Assembly: GCF_005405585.1 (NCBI RefSeq)
Contig: NZ_BJEQ01000014.1
Location: 46,139-110,138, forward strand
Origin: Agarivorans sp. Toyoura001
GTDB lineage: Bacteria > Pseudomonadota > Gammaproteobacteria > Enterobacterales > Celerinatantimonadaceae
Length of the DNA stretch: 64,000 nt
Reading direction: 5' to 3'
Positions within the stretch are counted from its first letter, which is position 1. The number at the start of each line of letters is the position of its first letter. Shown here one piece after another: positions 40,650 through 51,101 of the stretch. The notes under the pieces were generated by a model that had not been told where the DNA came from, ran no database searches, and saw only the letters and a program-made list of their open reading frames with translations. The position numbers and the translations under genes are program-made.

Positions 40650-41018
40650 ATGGAATATCAGCAACTAAAAGATTATTTAATGGCGAAACCAGAGGTAACT
40701 CAGGATTTGCCCTTCGCGCCTGACGTACCAGTGTTTAAGGTTCGTAGTAAAATGTTCGCGCTAGTGAGTTGGAAAGAGGGCGAGATGAGTATGAACCTGA
40801 AATGCCAGCCTGAGCAAATAGATGCGCTTATCGATATCTATCCCGCGATTACTCGTGGCTACCACATGAGCAAACGCCATTGGCTCACTATTCACTTTGA
40901 TGGCAGCGATGCAGAAAACGAAGCGTTTCGCTTAATCGATAATTCTTTCGAGTTAGTGGTTAAAGGCATGAGCAAAAAAGCCCAAACTGAACTCCTTGCA
41001 GCCCAAGAAAACACTTAG
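40650..41018 (+). CDS. MmcQ/YjbR family protein
   Basis: The product has 122 residues. The family pattern is clear: a start with EYQQLKDYLMAKPEVTQDLPF, then VFKVRSKMFALVSW and the CPEQIDALIDIYPAITRGYHMSKRHW-type core (quoted in part). These small proteins have a CyaY-like or MotA-like DNA-binding fold, and their function is poorly known. It lies 80 bases after the response regulator and 10 bases before the next gene, so it may be co-transcribed with the lipoprotein gene. Confidence 0.85.
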   Translation: MEYQQLKDYLMAKPEVTQDLPFAPDVPVFKVRSKMFALVSWKEGEMSMNLKCQPEQIDALIDIYPAITRGYHMSKRHWLTIHFDGSDAENEAFRLIDNSFELVVKGMSKKAQTELLAAQENT

Positions 41019-41028
41019 GAACAGTGCA

Positions 41029-41934
41029 TTGCGCACCACCAGCACTGTTCGTTTACTGACTCTACTTTTATTAGGTTTGATGCTAAGTGGCTGTGCCAAC
41101 AACGCCCTCACAGAAAACTCTCAAGCGGTGCCTTTAAAAGTAGATTATTGGCCTCACTCAAACGTAGTAACAACGCCGCTTCCACAACTTAGAGTTGCAA
41201 GTATTAACCTTGCCCACGGCCGAAAAAATGTCTTAAACCAACTGCTAGTAAGTAGTACAACTACTCGGCAAAACTTGCTAGATATTGCGGCCTACTTAAA
41301 ACAGCAAAACATTGATGTAGTTGCTCTGCAAGAAGCCGATGCCTCATCTGCTTGGTCAGGTTCTTTCAACCATGTTGAATATATCGCACAGCACGCTGGA
41401 TACTCGTGGCACGCACACAGCTTACATAGCAACGGAAAACTTGCCAATTACGGTACTGCCATTTTATCTAAATACCCAATAAGCGAAGCCTATGCTTATC
41501 ACTTTATGCCAACGCCCCCTACCACTACTAAGGGTTTTACCGCAGCCAAAATACACATTACTGCTACGCAAAGCGTGGATGTAGTATCACTGCACTTAGA
41601 TTTTTCTCGCGCTAGCAAAAGGCGCCAACAGATGGCGGAACTAAGAGAGCGTTTTAACCAGCATGAAGGTAGCGCCATTATAATGGGTGACTTTAATAGT
41701 GAGTGGGAAAAAGATGAAAGCGTAGTTAGCCAGTTTGAAAACAACAGCCGCTATCGTGTTTATCAACCGCAAAGCACTCAACTTGCCAGCTATAAAAACA
41801 AACGCTTAGATTGGATATTTATCAGTAAAGACCTCCAATTTATTAACTATGAGCTGGGCCCAAATACCCTTAGTGATCATCGCCCAGTAATCAGCCTGAT
41901 AAAGCTGAGTGAAACACTAAATTCCAGCCAATAA
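41029..41934 (+). CDS. Lipoprotein of the endonuclease/exonuclease/phosphatase superfamily
   Basis: The product has 301 residues from a TTG start at 41029, chosen because AGGA lies 8 bases upstream and the resulting signal peptide is ideal (MRTTSTVRLLTLLLLG, then LSGC with Cys22). An upstream TTG at 40996 would overlap the YjbR-like gene. The catalytic motifs of the EEP fold are present: the metal ligand Glu in LQEAD, MGDFNSEW, LDWIF, and the terminal SDHRPV. The substrate could be nucleic acid, phosphoinositide-like or sphingolipid; the sequence does not decide. It is likely anchored in the envelope, facing the periplasm or the surface. Confidence 0.87.
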   Translation: MRTTSTVRLLTLLLLGLMLSGCANNALTENSQAVPLKVDYWPHSNVVTTPLPQLRVASINLAHGRKNVLNQLLVSSTTTRQNLLDIAAYLKQQNIDVVALQEADASSAWSGSFNHVEYIAQHAGYSWHAHSLHSNGKLANYGTAILSKYPISEAYAYHFMPTPPTTTKGFTAAKIHITATQSVDVVSLHLDFSRASKRRQQMAELRERFNQHEGSAIIMGDFNSEWEKDESVVSQFENNSRYRVYQPQSTQLASYKNKRLDWIFISKDLQFINYELGPNTLSDHRPVISLIKLSETLNSSQ

Positions 41935-41962
41935 AAAAGCCTCGTTAAACGAGGCTTAATGA
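41933..41962. terminator. Bidirectional terminator between the EEP lipoprotein gene and argH
   Basis: An 8-base stem, AAGCCTCG / CGAGGCTT (41938-41945 and 41951-41958), has the loop TTAAA, with A residues upstream and a short T-rich tail downstream. It can serve both convergent genes. Confidence 0.8.
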
Positions 41963-41979
41963 TCAGTGGATGCACTTAA

Positions 41980-43857
41980 CTAAGCAACATTTTGCTTATG
42001 AATAAGGGTGTTGTTATCCAGAATAAATTCTAATGCCACTTCATCACAAGCATGCTGACGAGGACAAATATCACAATCCTTCATTACCTTTTCAGGCAGC
42101 ATGTTTTTAGAGGTAGGGCTAAAGCCAAGCTTCATGAAGAATTCTGGAACACGAGTCAGTACAAATACCTTCTCAATTTCCATCTTCTTGGCTTTCTTCA
42201 TTAAGTGTTGCACCATGGCTCGGCCTTGGCCAGCACGCTGTGAGCCAGGGTTAACGCCTAATGAACGAATCTCTGCTAGGCCAGTATCGTACAAGTATAG
42301 CGATGCACACCCAGTCACCTTGCCAGCTTGCTCGCTTACCGTGAAATCTCCAACGGCTTGTACTAATTCAGGACGTGGTCGCGGTAAGTTTTCACCCGCT
42401 TGCGCCCAGTAGTTAACCATAGTTTCAATGGTATCTAAGTCGGTCATTCGAGCAGAGCGAACGTATAAACCTTTTACGTTACGTTTCGACAAGCGAGTTT
42501 CGGCTTCGGTTAAGGCATGCTCAACTTGCTCTGGCGCTACGCCGCCTAAGGCCTGGCGTTTAGCTAGCGTTGATTCTAGGGACAAGTTTGGATAAACGTC
42601 ATCTTCAATCTCTGGCGCTAACTCTTTAAATTCAGTTAGGCTTAAGTCTTCAAGCGGAACGCCTTTCTCAATGGCTTTAACCACTGCAATGCCCACAATA
42701 TGGTGCGCTTCGCGGAAAGGAATACCTTTAGCCACTAAGTAATCGGCCAGTTCAGTAGCATTTGAGTAACCACCTTTAGCGGCCTCAGTAGTGGTTTCTT
42801 CATGCACATCCATATCATCAAGCACCAACTCAGCCATGGCTAAGCAGTCACCCCAAGTATCTAGCGCGTCAAACAAACCTTCTTTGTCTTCTTGCATGTC
42901 TTTGTTATAAGCCAAAGGCAATGCTTTAAGGGTCATCATAATGCCCGACAATGCTCCGTATACTCGGCCGGTTTTACCACGGATAAGCTCTAGTGCATCT
43001 GGGTTTTTCTTTTGTGGCATCAATGATGAGCCAGAGGTCACTTGGTCTGACAAATCTAAAAATGCCGACTCACCCGAGTTATAAAAGATTAAATCTTCAG
43101 CCATGCGGCTTAGGTGAATCATACTAATAGAGGCAGTTGAGATAAGCTCAACCACGTGGTCGCGGTCAGACACTGAATCCAAGCTGTTACGCGTAGCACG
43201 GCGAAAGCCTAAATCTTTAGCAATTTGCTGACGATCCATTGGGTAGGCAGTACCGGCTAATGCGCCACAACCAAGTGGTGATACATCTAAACGGCTTAGG
43301 GCATCTTGCAAACGAGAGTAATCACGTTCAAACATTTCTACGTAGGCCATTGCCCAGTGAGAAAAAGTAACCGGTTGAGCGCGTTGCAAGTGAGTGTAAC
43401 CTGGCAGCACAGTGTCTTGCTGTTGGCGAGCAAACTTAACCAGTTTTTGTTGCAGCTTGTCTAGGTGCTCGAGTAATTCAACACCTTGGCTTTTACACCA
43501 CAATTTTAAATCGGTAGCAACTTGGTCATTACGGCTACGGCCTGTGTGAAGCTTTTTGCCTAAGTCGCCCACTCGTTGGATAAGTTGAATCTCTACCCAT
43601 GAGTGAATATCTTCAGCATCACTGCCCAAAATCTGTTGCGGGTTTTCAGCAACTTGTTTACCCAAATCCAATAAGGCCGATTCCAAGCGCTGTTGCTCGT
43701 CGGCGGTAATTACGCCCACACTTAACAATGCTTTCGACCATGCAATTGATCCGGTTATGTCTTGCTCCGCTAAACGATAATCAAAACGTAACGAATCATT
43801 GAACTGCTTAAATCTGGTATCTGCAGCTTGGCTAAAACGCCCACCCCACAATGCCAT
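41980..43857 (-). CDS. argH: Argininosuccinate lyase fused to a GNAT N-acetyltransferase domain (ArgHA type)
   Basis: The product has 625 residues from the ATG at 43857 (GGAG 6 bases upstream; an ATG 4 codons earlier lacks a site). Residues 1 to about 457 are a complete argininosuccinate lyase with the signature [12 protein letters not shown]. The remaining 165 residues are a GNAT domain with the acetyl-CoA loop QRAGQGRAM and a Cys-containing tail ([12 protein letters not shown]). Such fusions are known in marine gammaproteobacteria, where the extra domain can supply N-acetylglutamate synthase activity, the first step of the pathway. It thus joins the first and last steps in one chain. Last gene of argCBFGH. 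Confidence 0.97.
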   Translation of the reverse strand: MALWGGRFSQAADTRFKQFNDSLRFDYRLAEQDITGSIAWSKALLSVGVITADEQQRLESALLDLGKQVAENPQQILGSDAEDIHSWVEIQLIQRVGDLGKKLHTGRSRNDQVATDLKLWCKSQGVELLEHLDKLQQKLVKFARQQQDTVLPGYTHLQRAQPVTFSHWAMAYVEMFERDYSRLQDALSRLDVSPLGCGALAGTAYPMDRQQIAKDLGFRRATRNSLDSVSDRDHVVELISTASISMIHLSRMAEDLIFYNSGESAFLDLSDQVTSGSSLMPQKKNPDALELIRGKTGRVYGALSGIMMTLKALPLAYNKDMQEDKEGLFDALDTWGDCLAMAELVLDDMDVHEETTTEAAKGGYSNATELADYLVAKGIPFREAHHIVGIAVVKAIEKGVPLEDLSLTEFKELAPEIEDDVYPNLSLESTLAKRQALGGVAPEQVEHALTEAETRLSKRNVKGLYVRSARMTDLDTIETMVNYWAQAGENLPRPRPELVQAVGDFTVSEQAGKVTGCASLYLYDTGLAEIRSLGVNPGSQRAGQGRAMVQHLMKKAKKMEIEKVFVLTRVPEFFMKLGFSPTSKNMLPEKVMKDCDICPRQHACDEVALEFILDNNTLIHKQNVA

Positions 43858-43941
43858 TTTACTCTCCATTTATTATTGCAAAGACCCCAGAGCAAATTGC
43901 CTCTGAGGTCTGTGTATTTCCTGCTTATACGTCGGCCAATC

Positions 43942-45147
43942 TTATTTGCTATTTAAAGCACGGATCCGGCTGGCTAGAGAGTATAAACGAATAAAGCCTT
44001 CAGCGTGCTTTTGATCGTACACTTGGTCTTCACCAAAAGTGGCAAACTCTTCTGAGTACAAGCTATTTGGTGAGCGTTTTTGTACCGCTACCGCTTGGCC
44101 TTTGTATAACTTAATCACTACGTCACCGTTAGCATCTGCAGCCATTGCTTCAGAAGCGGCGATTAGTGAAGTACATAAAGGCGTGAACCAACGACCGTCA
44201 TACACCAAGTGTGCCATTTCTTGACCCACTTTTTCACGCCAAACACGTGACGTTTTATCGAGTACTAGTTCTTCAATCGCACGTAAAGCAGCCACAATTA
44301 CCGTGCCGCCTGGCGTTTCGTAACAACCACGAGACTTCATACCTACGGTGCGGTTTTCGGTAATGTCGATACGGCCAACACCATGAGCTGCGGCAATGTC
44401 GTTCAGCTTCATGACTACTTGGTAAGGGCTTAATGCTTCATCGTTTACTGCAACAACACGGCCATTTTCAACTTTAAGGTTTACGTATTCTGGCTCGTTT
44501 GGCGCATCTACTGGATCAACCGTTAATGTCCACACACCTTTACTTGGCTCATTCCATGGGTCTTCTAGCTCGCCACCTTCATGTGAAATGTGCCACGCGT
44601 TAGCGTCACGGCTATAGATTTTGGTAGCAGAAGCAGTGGTTTCGATGTTGCGCTCTGCTAGGTAATCGAGCAAATCTTCACGGCTTTCCATTTCCCATTC
44701 ACGCCAAGGTGCAATCACTTTTAGCTCTGGAGCAAGGGCTGCAAAGCAGCTTTCGAAACGAATTTGGTCGTTACCTTTACCAGTACAACCATGACATACC
44801 GCATCGGCACCCACTTTACGGGCTACTTCTACTTGGGCTTTAGCAATAATAGGACGCGCCATTGAAGTGCCTAACAAGTAAGTACCTTCATATACAGCAC
44901 CAGTAGCGATAGTTGGGTAGATGTAGTCAGCAACAAACTCTTCTTTAAGGTCAACGATGTAACACTCTGAAGCACCAGACGCTAAGGCTTTTTCTTCAAG
45001 CCCAACCAACTCTTCTTCGCCTTGGCCTACATCGGCACAAAAGGCAACAATTTCACAATCGTTGTAGGTTTCTTTTAACCACGGAATGATGGCCGACGTG
45101 TCCAAACCACCTGAGTATGCTAATACAACTTTTTTGATATCTGACAT
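43942..45147 (-). CDS. argG: Argininosuccinate synthase
   Basis: The product has 401 residues. The ATP pyrophosphatase P-loop AYSGGLDTS is at the N-terminus. It joins citrulline and aspartate with ATP cleavage. It is the short (type I) form of about 400 residues. It lies 43 bases after argF and 84 bases before argH. Confidence 0.98.
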   Translation of the reverse strand: MSDIKKVVLAYSGGLDTSAIIPWLKETYNDCEIVAFCADVGQGEEELVGLEEKALASGASECYIVDLKEEFVADYIYPTIATGAVYEGTYLLGTSMARPIIAKAQVEVARKVGADAVCHGCTGKGNDQIRFESCFAALAPELKVIAPWREWEMESREDLLDYLAERNIETTASATKIYSRDANAWHISHEGGELEDPWNEPSKGVWTLTVDPVDAPNEPEYVNLKVENGRVVAVNDEALSPYQVVMKLNDIAAAHGVGRIDITENRTVGMKSRGCYETPGGTVIVAALRAIEELVLDKTSRVWREKVGQEMAHLVYDGRWFTPLCTSLIAASEAMAADANGDVVIKLYKGQAVAVQKRSPNSLYSEEFATFGEDQVYDQKHAEGFIRLYSLASRIRALNSK

Positions 45148-45190
45148 TCTTAAAATTCCTTGTTCAACTCAGCTTTTAGCTGAATAGCCA

Positions 45191-46105
45191 CTAACTTAAT
45201 AAACTCACTAATACGGCGTTTTGTGCATGCATGCGGTTCTCAGCTTGATCAAAGATCAACGACTGAGGCCCATCCATCACTTCCGAAGTAATTTCCAACT
45301 CGCGGTGAGCAGGTTGGCAATGCAGTACGTGGTTAATGCCACATGATTGCATCAAATTTTGGTTAATCTGATAAGCCATGTACTTATCTTTTACAGATTG
45401 CAGCGGCGTATCGTCGCCCATCGATACCCAAGTATCGCCGTAAACCACATCGTAGCCTTTAATGTCTTCCACATTGTTGGTAACAATAATTTTGCCACCG
45501 TGGATTTTAGCTAGCTCGTTGGCCTTTTGTACAATTTGAGCGTCTGGGCTTGCGCCCAGTGGGCACACAGCAGCGACTTCCATCCCTAAAATGGCTCCGC
45601 CCAATAACAACGAATGGGTGACGTTATTACCTTCACCCAAATAAGCTAACTTCACTTTGCTTAAATCTGAGTATTGCTCGCTAATGGTTTGAAAATCGGC
45701 AAGCCCTTGGCAAGGATGGTATAAATCACACAGGGAATTGATGATAGGCACCGACGAATTATCTCGCAGGGTTTGTAATGTTTTGTGCGAAAACACGCGT
45801 GCAACAATGGCATCGGCCCAGCGAGTAATATTTGATGCGAAGTCTTTTACACTTTCACGCTCGCCCATGGCACCGTTTTGTTGATCTAGGTATACCGCAT
45901 GGCCGCCTAAGCGGTTAATGCCAATATCAAAGGTGACGCGAGTACGTAACGACGGTTTTTCGAAAAGGGTTACCACACTTTTCCCGGCCAAGGTTTGGCC
46001 GTAATCTTTTGGTGCTTTCTTAATTTTAGCGGCCAATTCCAGTAGCCCTAAAATTTGCTCTTGAGTTAAGTCCTGCAAGCTCAGCAGGTGTTTAAAATCA
46101 CTCAT
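45191..46105 (-). CDS. argF: Ornithine carbamoyltransferase with HCQP motif
   Basis: The 304-residue product makes citrulline from ornithine and carbamoyl phosphate. The carbamoyl-phosphate motif SLRTR (52-56), HPCQ (130-133) and SMGD (228-231) are intact. The ornithine-binding motif HCLP reads HCQP (262-265); codon 264 at 45314-45316 is CAA, one base from CTA for Leu. Cys263 is kept. It lies between argB and argG. Confidence 0.96.
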   Translation of the reverse strand: MSDFKHLLSLQDLTQEQILGLLELAAKIKKAPKDYGQTLAGKSVVTLFEKPSLRTRVTFDIGINRLGGHAVYLDQQNGAMGERESVKDFASNITRWADAIVARVFSHKTLQTLRDNSSVPIINSLCDLYHPCQGLADFQTISEQYSDLSKVKLAYLGEGNNVTHSLLLGGAILGMEVAAVCPLGASPDAQIVQKANELAKIHGGKIIVTNNVEDIKGYDVVYGDTWVSMGDDTPLQSVKDKYMAYQINQNLMQSCGINHVLHCQPAHRELEITSEVMDGPQSLIFDQAENRMHAQNAVLVSLLS

Positions 46106-46114
46106 CTTCTTTCC

Positions 46115-46891
46115 TTAAACGGTAACCTGAGTCCCTACCGACTCACCATTGTGTGTTTGTCCAGCTAACAAGCTGGCCAGTTTCGCTGGATCTTTCCATG
46201 ATGCTAGCGCTACTGGTGTTTGTAAAAATGCTGCAGCATCTAAAGCGGCATTCACTTTTACCGTCATGCCATCGGTAATCACACCGTCGGCAATTAATTT
46301 CTCAGCTAATTGGCTATTTAACTCAGCCACCAGCTGCTTATTTTGGTCAAGCACACCAGCAACATCAGACAACAATACCAATTGGCCTTGTAATAGTTTG
46401 CACACAGCTAAAGCCGCTTGGTCAGCGTTTACATTATATAACTCGCCGTCTTCACCAATACCAATGGAACTCAACACTGGCACATGGCCTAAGCTGATTA
46501 AGCTGCTTAACAAAGCAGGGTTGCTTGGTGATGCTTCACCTACATGGCCCAACCGTGGGTCCATTTGCACAACCTTGCAACTGCCAGCGTCACTTAAACA
46601 TAAACCCACAGCCGATAAACCTGCTTTTAAAGCTTGGGCTAATAGCAATTTGTTACTGGTACCTGCAAGGGCACCAACCACATAAGGGATTTGTTCTTTT
46701 GGGGTAATACGCAAGCCGTCTAGCTTTTCTGATACAAAGCCGGTTTTAGCCAATACGTCTTCAACCACCACGCCACCGCCATGCACCAATACAATAGGTT
46801 GCGAAACTTGCTGAAGCGCAGCAAACAAGTTATCCAAGGCTTGAGCATTATTCAATACCGCGCCGCCTAATTTAATCACTAATGGTTTCAT
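46115..46891 (-). CDS. argB: Acetylglutamate kinase
   Basis: The 258-residue product is of the amino acid kinase fold, with VIKLGGAVL at the N-terminus and the substrate loop VHGGG. It phosphorylates N-acetylglutamate, the second step. The short length is that of the E. coli enzyme, which is not feedback-inhibited by arginine. It lies 9 bases after argC and 9 bases before argF. Confidence 0.97.
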   Translation of the reverse strand: MKPLVIKLGGAVLNNAQALDNLFAALQQVSQPIVLVHGGGVVVEDVLAKTGFVSEKLDGLRITPKEQIPYVVGALAGTSNKLLLAQALKAGLSAVGLCLSDAGSCKVVQMDPRLGHVGEASPSNPALLSSLISLGHVPVLSSIGIGEDGELYNVNADQAALAVCKLLQGQLVLLSDVAGVLDQNKQLVAELNSQLAEKLIADGVITDGMTVKVNAALDAAAFLQTPVALASWKDPAKLASLLAGQTHNGESVGTQVTV

Positions 46892-46900
46892 AATTAGCCC

Positions 46901-47911
46901 TTAAACTAGCGATTCGCTAACGGCAAAGCCGTTACGAATGTTTAAACATTGAATGGCTTGGCTAGCGGCCCCTTTCAATAAGTTGTCTTCGGCCGATACC
47001 ACAATTAAGTCATCGCCTTGTTGCTGCCAAGCTAAATCAATAAATGGCGTGCTTTCAACTTTAGCGATTGATGGCCACTCACCGCTTAGCAAACGCACAA
47101 TGTTTTGTCCGGCGTAAGCTTGCTGATAAGCCTCATTAACTTGTTCTTCGGTAGTTCCCACTTTTAGGCAAACATTAATGGTGGCTAGAATACCGCGCTT
47201 AAAGTTACCGAGATGAGGAGTGAAAATAACCGGGTGACCTAAGTGCGCAGCAATTTCTGGCTGATGACGATGATTAAATACGCCGTAAGGCGCTAAGCTA
47301 ACTTCGCAGAATGAGCTGGTTAAAGATGCTTTACGCCCAGCCCCACTCACCCCACTGGTGGCATTAATAATCGCTTTGCTGCTTTCATCAATCAGCCCTG
47401 CCTCGGCCAAAGGCTTAAGTGCAGTAAGAGAGGCGGTAGGGTAACAACCAGCAACAGCCACTAAATCGGTTTGCTTAATTTGCTCGGCGTTCCATTCAGC
47501 TAAACCGTATACGGCTTTTTCTAATAACTCAGGAAATTGATGAGTAAAACCATAGAATTTTTCGTAGAACTCTGCACTTTGAACACGAAAGGCACCCGAC
47601 AAATCGAACACCTGACAGCCGGCCGCCAAAAACGCCTCGGCTAAATCGTGACTTACCTCGTGTGCGGTCGCCAGTAAAACAATGTCAACATCGGCAAAGG
47701 TATTGGCAATATCAGCAACAATTAACGGTTGTACCGGCGCATCTACCACGCCGCGTAATTTACCGTGCAAGGCAGACAGTGCCTTGCCTGCGTCTAAGCT
47801 ACGCTCTGATACGTACAAACCCGCAAGCATTAATTGAGAGTGGCGACTAACATAAGCCGCTAACTCTGCACCGGTGTACCCACTTGCTCCAACAATCGCA
47901 GCCTTTAACAT
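46901..47911 (-). CDS. argC: N-acetyl-gamma-glutamyl-phosphate reductase
   Basis: The 336-residue product has the NADP-binding start [14 protein letters not shown], the catalytic Cys156 in VAGCYPTAS and the His-containing HRHQPEI. It performs the third step of arginine synthesis. First gene of the operon, facing ppc across a 411-base regulatory region. Confidence 0.97.
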   Translation of the reverse strand: MLKAAIVGASGYTGAELAAYVSRHSQLMLAGLYVSERSLDAGKALSALHGKLRGVVDAPVQPLIVADIANTFADVDIVLLATAHEVSHDLAEAFLAAGCQVFDLSGAFRVQSAEFYEKFYGFTHQFPELLEKAVYGLAEWNAEQIKQTDLVAVAGCYPTASLTALKPLAEAGLIDESSKAIINATSGVSGAGRKASLTSSFCEVSLAPYGVFNHRHQPEIAAHLGHPVIFTPHLGNFKRGILATINVCLKVGTTEEQVNEAYQQAYAGQNIVRLLSGEWPSIAKVESTPFIDLAWQQQGDDLIVVSAEDNLLKGAASQAIQCLNIRNGFAVSESLV

Positions 47912-48322
47912 CGTTTCTTGTTCCCTTGAAATCTTATGGCATAGTGTTTTTTGTAAGAGGCTATTTTACTGACCAATTAAACAAAAAGTCACTTTTTTAA
48001 GCACAATTTTTTTGGTGCTTATCTACTATAAGCGGAGCATACCACAGGCAATTCTTTATGCAATAAAAATGAATTTTTATTTACCTTTGATTTTATAAAC
48101 ATCGACTAAAAAGAAGCGAAAACAAAGTCGCAGTTCTACAAATATCGACAATAATCTATGGGGAAGCGCTTGATCCTAAGCAAAGGATTCGTCGTTAACT
48201 GTAATTTAATTACATGTATTTTGACTATATGGCCAGTCTTAGGTATGTTTTTGCATCAGGACTAGGGTGATTTAGTAAAAAAATTTCAATAATCGCTAGC
48301 AAACACAAGTGAAGGAAAAAGA
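47912..48322. promoter_or_regulatory. Divergent argC / ppc regulatory region
   Basis: A candidate ARG box lies at 48068-48085 (core TGAAT-N4-ATTTA, one mismatch to the ArgR half-site ATTCA). A minus-strand -10, TATAGT (48025-48030), has TTGCCT (48046-48051) at a short 15-base spacing. Between these and argC an AAGCAC / GTGCTT hairpin encloses an A run. A good plus-strand promoter for ppc lies at 48221-48249. No gene is seen in the 411 bases. Confidence 0.6.
48221..48249 (+). promoter_or_regulatory. Promoter of ppc
   Basis: TTGACT (48221-48226) and TATGTT (48244-48249) are separated by 17 bases, some 75 bases upstream of the ppc ATG. A ribosome site GAAGGA lies shortly before the start codon. 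Confidence 0.65.
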
Positions 48323-50962
48323 ATGAGCCAAACAATGCCTCAAGAAATCAATGGGTCGTTACGAGGAAATGTTAACTTACTCGGACAACTACTTGGCAAC
48401 ACCATTAAGAGCCACATGGGAGAAGCGTTTCTAGAAAAAGTAGAAACCATTCGCCAGCTAGCTAAAGCTTCACGAAATGATGATGACCAAGCCCGCGAGC
48501 AACTACTAGAGTTATTGCGTAACCTAAGTGATGACGAGCTACTGCCGGTAACCCGCGCCTTTAGCCAATTTTTGAATCTTGCCAATATTGCCGAACAGTT
48601 TCACACTATTTCGCGCAATTGCGAAGGCAGTACCTGCGCACAAGATCCTATCGACTTGGTGTTTCAAAAACTAAAAAGCGAAAACTTGAGCGAAGCTGAA
48701 ATTCATCATGCTGTAGCGCAACTGAATATAGAGCTAGTACTTACTGCTCATCCTACCGAAGTAACTCGCCGCACCTTAATTAACAAACACGTTGCCATTA
48801 ACAATTGCTTAGATTGGTTGGAACTAGATCTGCCTGACCGAGAACGTAGCCAATTACTTGGCCGCTTAGAGCAATTGGTTAATCAAGCTTGGCATACTGA
48901 TGAGATTCGCCAGCAACGCCCTACTCCCGTAGATGAAGCTAAATGGGGCTTCGCAGTAATCGAAAACTCTTTATGGCATGCCGTACCTGATTTTGTTCGC
49001 CAGCTGGACAACAAACTAGGCCAACACTTTGACATGCGTATGGCACTCGATGCTGCGCCAGTAGTATTTTCTTCGTGGATGGGTGGTGACCGCGACGGTA
49101 ATCCTTTTGTTACCGCAAATGTTACCGAAGAAGTATTGCTTTCTAGCCGCTGGGTAGCGGTAGATTTGTACTTAAAAGAAATACAAACCTTGGTTAGCGA
49201 ATTGTCGATGAGCGATGCCAATGAAGCACTGCTTGAGCAAACTGGCGACCAAAGCGAACCTTACCGCGCGCTACTAAAAGTATTACGTAGCGAGTTGCAA
49301 GAAACTCACGACTACTTAACGGCTAAATTAAAAGGCCAATACACCGAAGCCCGTGACCTTATTACCAATACCGAGCAACTGCGCGAGCCTTTAGAGCTTT
49401 GTTACTATTCGCTACAAGACTGTGGCATGGGCATTATTGCCGACGGTACCTTGCTAGATTTACTGCGTCGTATTGCCTGTTTCGGTATCAACTTACTGCG
49501 CTTAGACATTCGCCAAGATAGCGGTCGTCACGAGGAAGTATTTTCGGAAATCACTCGCTACTTAGGCATGGGTGATTACGCACATTGGAACGAAACCGAT
49601 AAACAGCACTTTTTATTACAAGAATTGAATTCAAAACGTCCATTATTCCCGCGCGCTTGGGAGCCTAGTGAGTCGGTTCAAGAAGTACTAGATACCTGTG
49701 CCGTTATTGCCAAGCAAGAACGCGAAGCCTTAGGTATTTACATTATTTCTATGGCCAGTGAGCCATCAGACGTATTGGCGGTTCAACTATTGCTGCAAGA
49801 AGCTGGTTGTCCATTCCGTTTACCTGTTGCCCCATTGTTCGAAACGCTAGACGATTTGAACAACGCTCCAGCGACTATGAGCAAGCTGTTATCTATTGAC
49901 TGGTATCGCGGTTATATCTCGGGTCAGCAACATGTAATGATTGGTTACTCTGATTCCGCTAAAGATGCTGGCGTACTTGCTGCTTCATGGGCACAGTATC
50001 GCGCACAAGAGGCCCTAGTCTCTATCTGCGAAGGCCATTCTATTAGTTTAACCTTGTTCCATGGTCGTGGCGGTACTATTGGTCGTGGTGGTGCTCCGGC
50101 ACACGCCGCACTGTTGTCGCAACCTCCGGGTTCATTAAAAGGTGGCTTACGTGTGACCGAGCAAGGCGAGATGATTCGCTTTAAGTTTGGTTTACCAAAA
50201 GTAGCCTTAGACAGCTTAAATCTTTACGCCAGTGCGGTACTAGAAGCTAACTTAGTTCCACCGATGGAGCCAAAGGATGAATGGCGCGGCGTGATGGACC
50301 AAATCGCTGAGACCTCTTGCGAAGCCTACCGTGGCATTGTTTGGGGCGAAGAAGATTTTGTGCCTTACTTCCGCGCAGCCACTCCAGAACGTGAACTGGC
50401 TAAACTGCCATTAGGTAGTCGCCCTGCGAAGCGCCGCTCCGACGGTGGTGTAGAAAGCTTACGCGCCATTCCATGGATTTTCTCATGGAGTCAAAACCGT
50501 TTGCTACTTCCTGCTTGGTTAGGCAGTGGTGCAGCGTTCGAAGGTTTGATTAAAGACGGTAAGAGTGAATTATTAACCGAGATGCGCGCGTGGCCATTCT
50601 TTGATAATCGCCTAGCAATGTTAGAAATGGTATTTATGAAAGCTGATACTTGGCTATCTAAAATCTATGATGACCGCTTGGTTGAGCCAGAGCTGCAAGT
50701 ACTTGGTGAAAAACTACGTACTAAGCTAGAAACAGCCAAAGCCGCTATTGTGTCGCTAGCACCAGATAATCGCTTGTTAGCGAATCAAGCTTGGGTAGTA
50801 GAATCGCTTAATTTACGTAACCCGTATATTGATCCTCTACATGTATTGCAGGTTGAACTGCTTAATCGTTCTCGTGCCAACGAAGAACTATGCCCAGTTG
50901 TAGACCAAGCCTTGATGGTGAGTATTGCAGGTATCGCAGCCGGCATGCGTAATACCGGCTAA
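48323..50962 (+). CDS. ppc: Phosphoenolpyruvate carboxylase
   Basis: The product has 879 residues (E. coli 883). The catalytic His143 lies in [11 protein letters not shown]. The Gly-rich loop [12 protein letters not shown] and the C-terminal RNTG are present, as is the second signature [10 protein letters not shown]. It makes oxaloacetate from PEP and bicarbonate to refill the TCA cycle, supplying carbon for glutamate and arginine made by its divergent neighbours. Single-gene unit with its own terminator. Confidence 0.98.
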   Translation: MSQTMPQEINGSLRGNVNLLGQLLGNTIKSHMGEAFLEKVETIRQLAKASRNDDDQAREQLLELLRNLSDDELLPVTRAFSQFLNLANIAEQFHTISRNCEGSTCAQDPIDLVFQKLKSENLSEAEIHHAVAQLNIELVLTAHPTEVTRRTLINKHVAINNCLDWLELDLPDRERSQLLGRLEQLVNQAWHTDEIRQQRPTPVDEAKWGFAVIENSLWHAVPDFVRQLDNKLGQHFDMRMALDAAPVVFSSWMGGDRDGNPFVTANVTEEVLLSSRWVAVDLYLKEIQTLVSELSMSDANEALLEQTGDQSEPYRALLKVLRSELQETHDYLTAKLKGQYTEARDLITNTEQLREPLELCYYSLQDCGMGIIADGTLLDLLRRIACFGINLLRLDIRQDSGRHEEVFSEITRYLGMGDYAHWNETDKQHFLLQELNSKRPLFPRAWEPSESVQEVLDTCAVIAKQEREALGIYIISMASEPSDVLAVQLLLQEAGCPFRLPVAPLFETLDDLNNAPATMSKLLSIDWYRGYISGQQHVMIGYSDSAKDAGVLAASWAQYRAQEALVSICEGHSISLTLFHGRGGTIGRGGAPAHAALLSQPPGSLKGGLRVTEQGEMIRFKFGLPKVALDSLNLYASAVLEANLVPPMEPKDEWRGVMDQIAETSCEAYRGIVWGEEDFVPYFRAATPERELAKLPLGSRPAKRRSDGGVESLRAIPWIFSWSQNRLLLPAWLGSGAAFEGLIKDGKSELLTEMRAWPFFDNRLAMLEMVFMKADTWLSKIYDDRLVEPELQVLGEKLRTKLETAKAAIVSLAPDNRLLANQAWVVESLNLRNPYIDPLHVLQVELLNRSRANEELCPVVDQALMVSIAGIAAGMRNTG

Positions 50963-50977
50963 GTAATAAACTTGAGT

Positions 50978-51012
50978 AATAACAACCCCGCTTTACGCGG
51001 GGTTGTTTGTTC
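50978..51012 (+). terminator. Terminator of ppc
   Basis: A perfect 11-base stem, AACAACCCCGC / GCGGGGTTGTT (50981-50991 and 50997-51007), has a 5-base loop and a short T-rich tail. Confidence 0.9.
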
Positions 51013-51101
51013 TTAGGCTAAGCTAACACTCTATTTAACTATTTACAGCAAGAAGCCGCTAGGCTTCACGGCGTCGCTCATTGATCCTTAGGATGTCTTC
51101 A

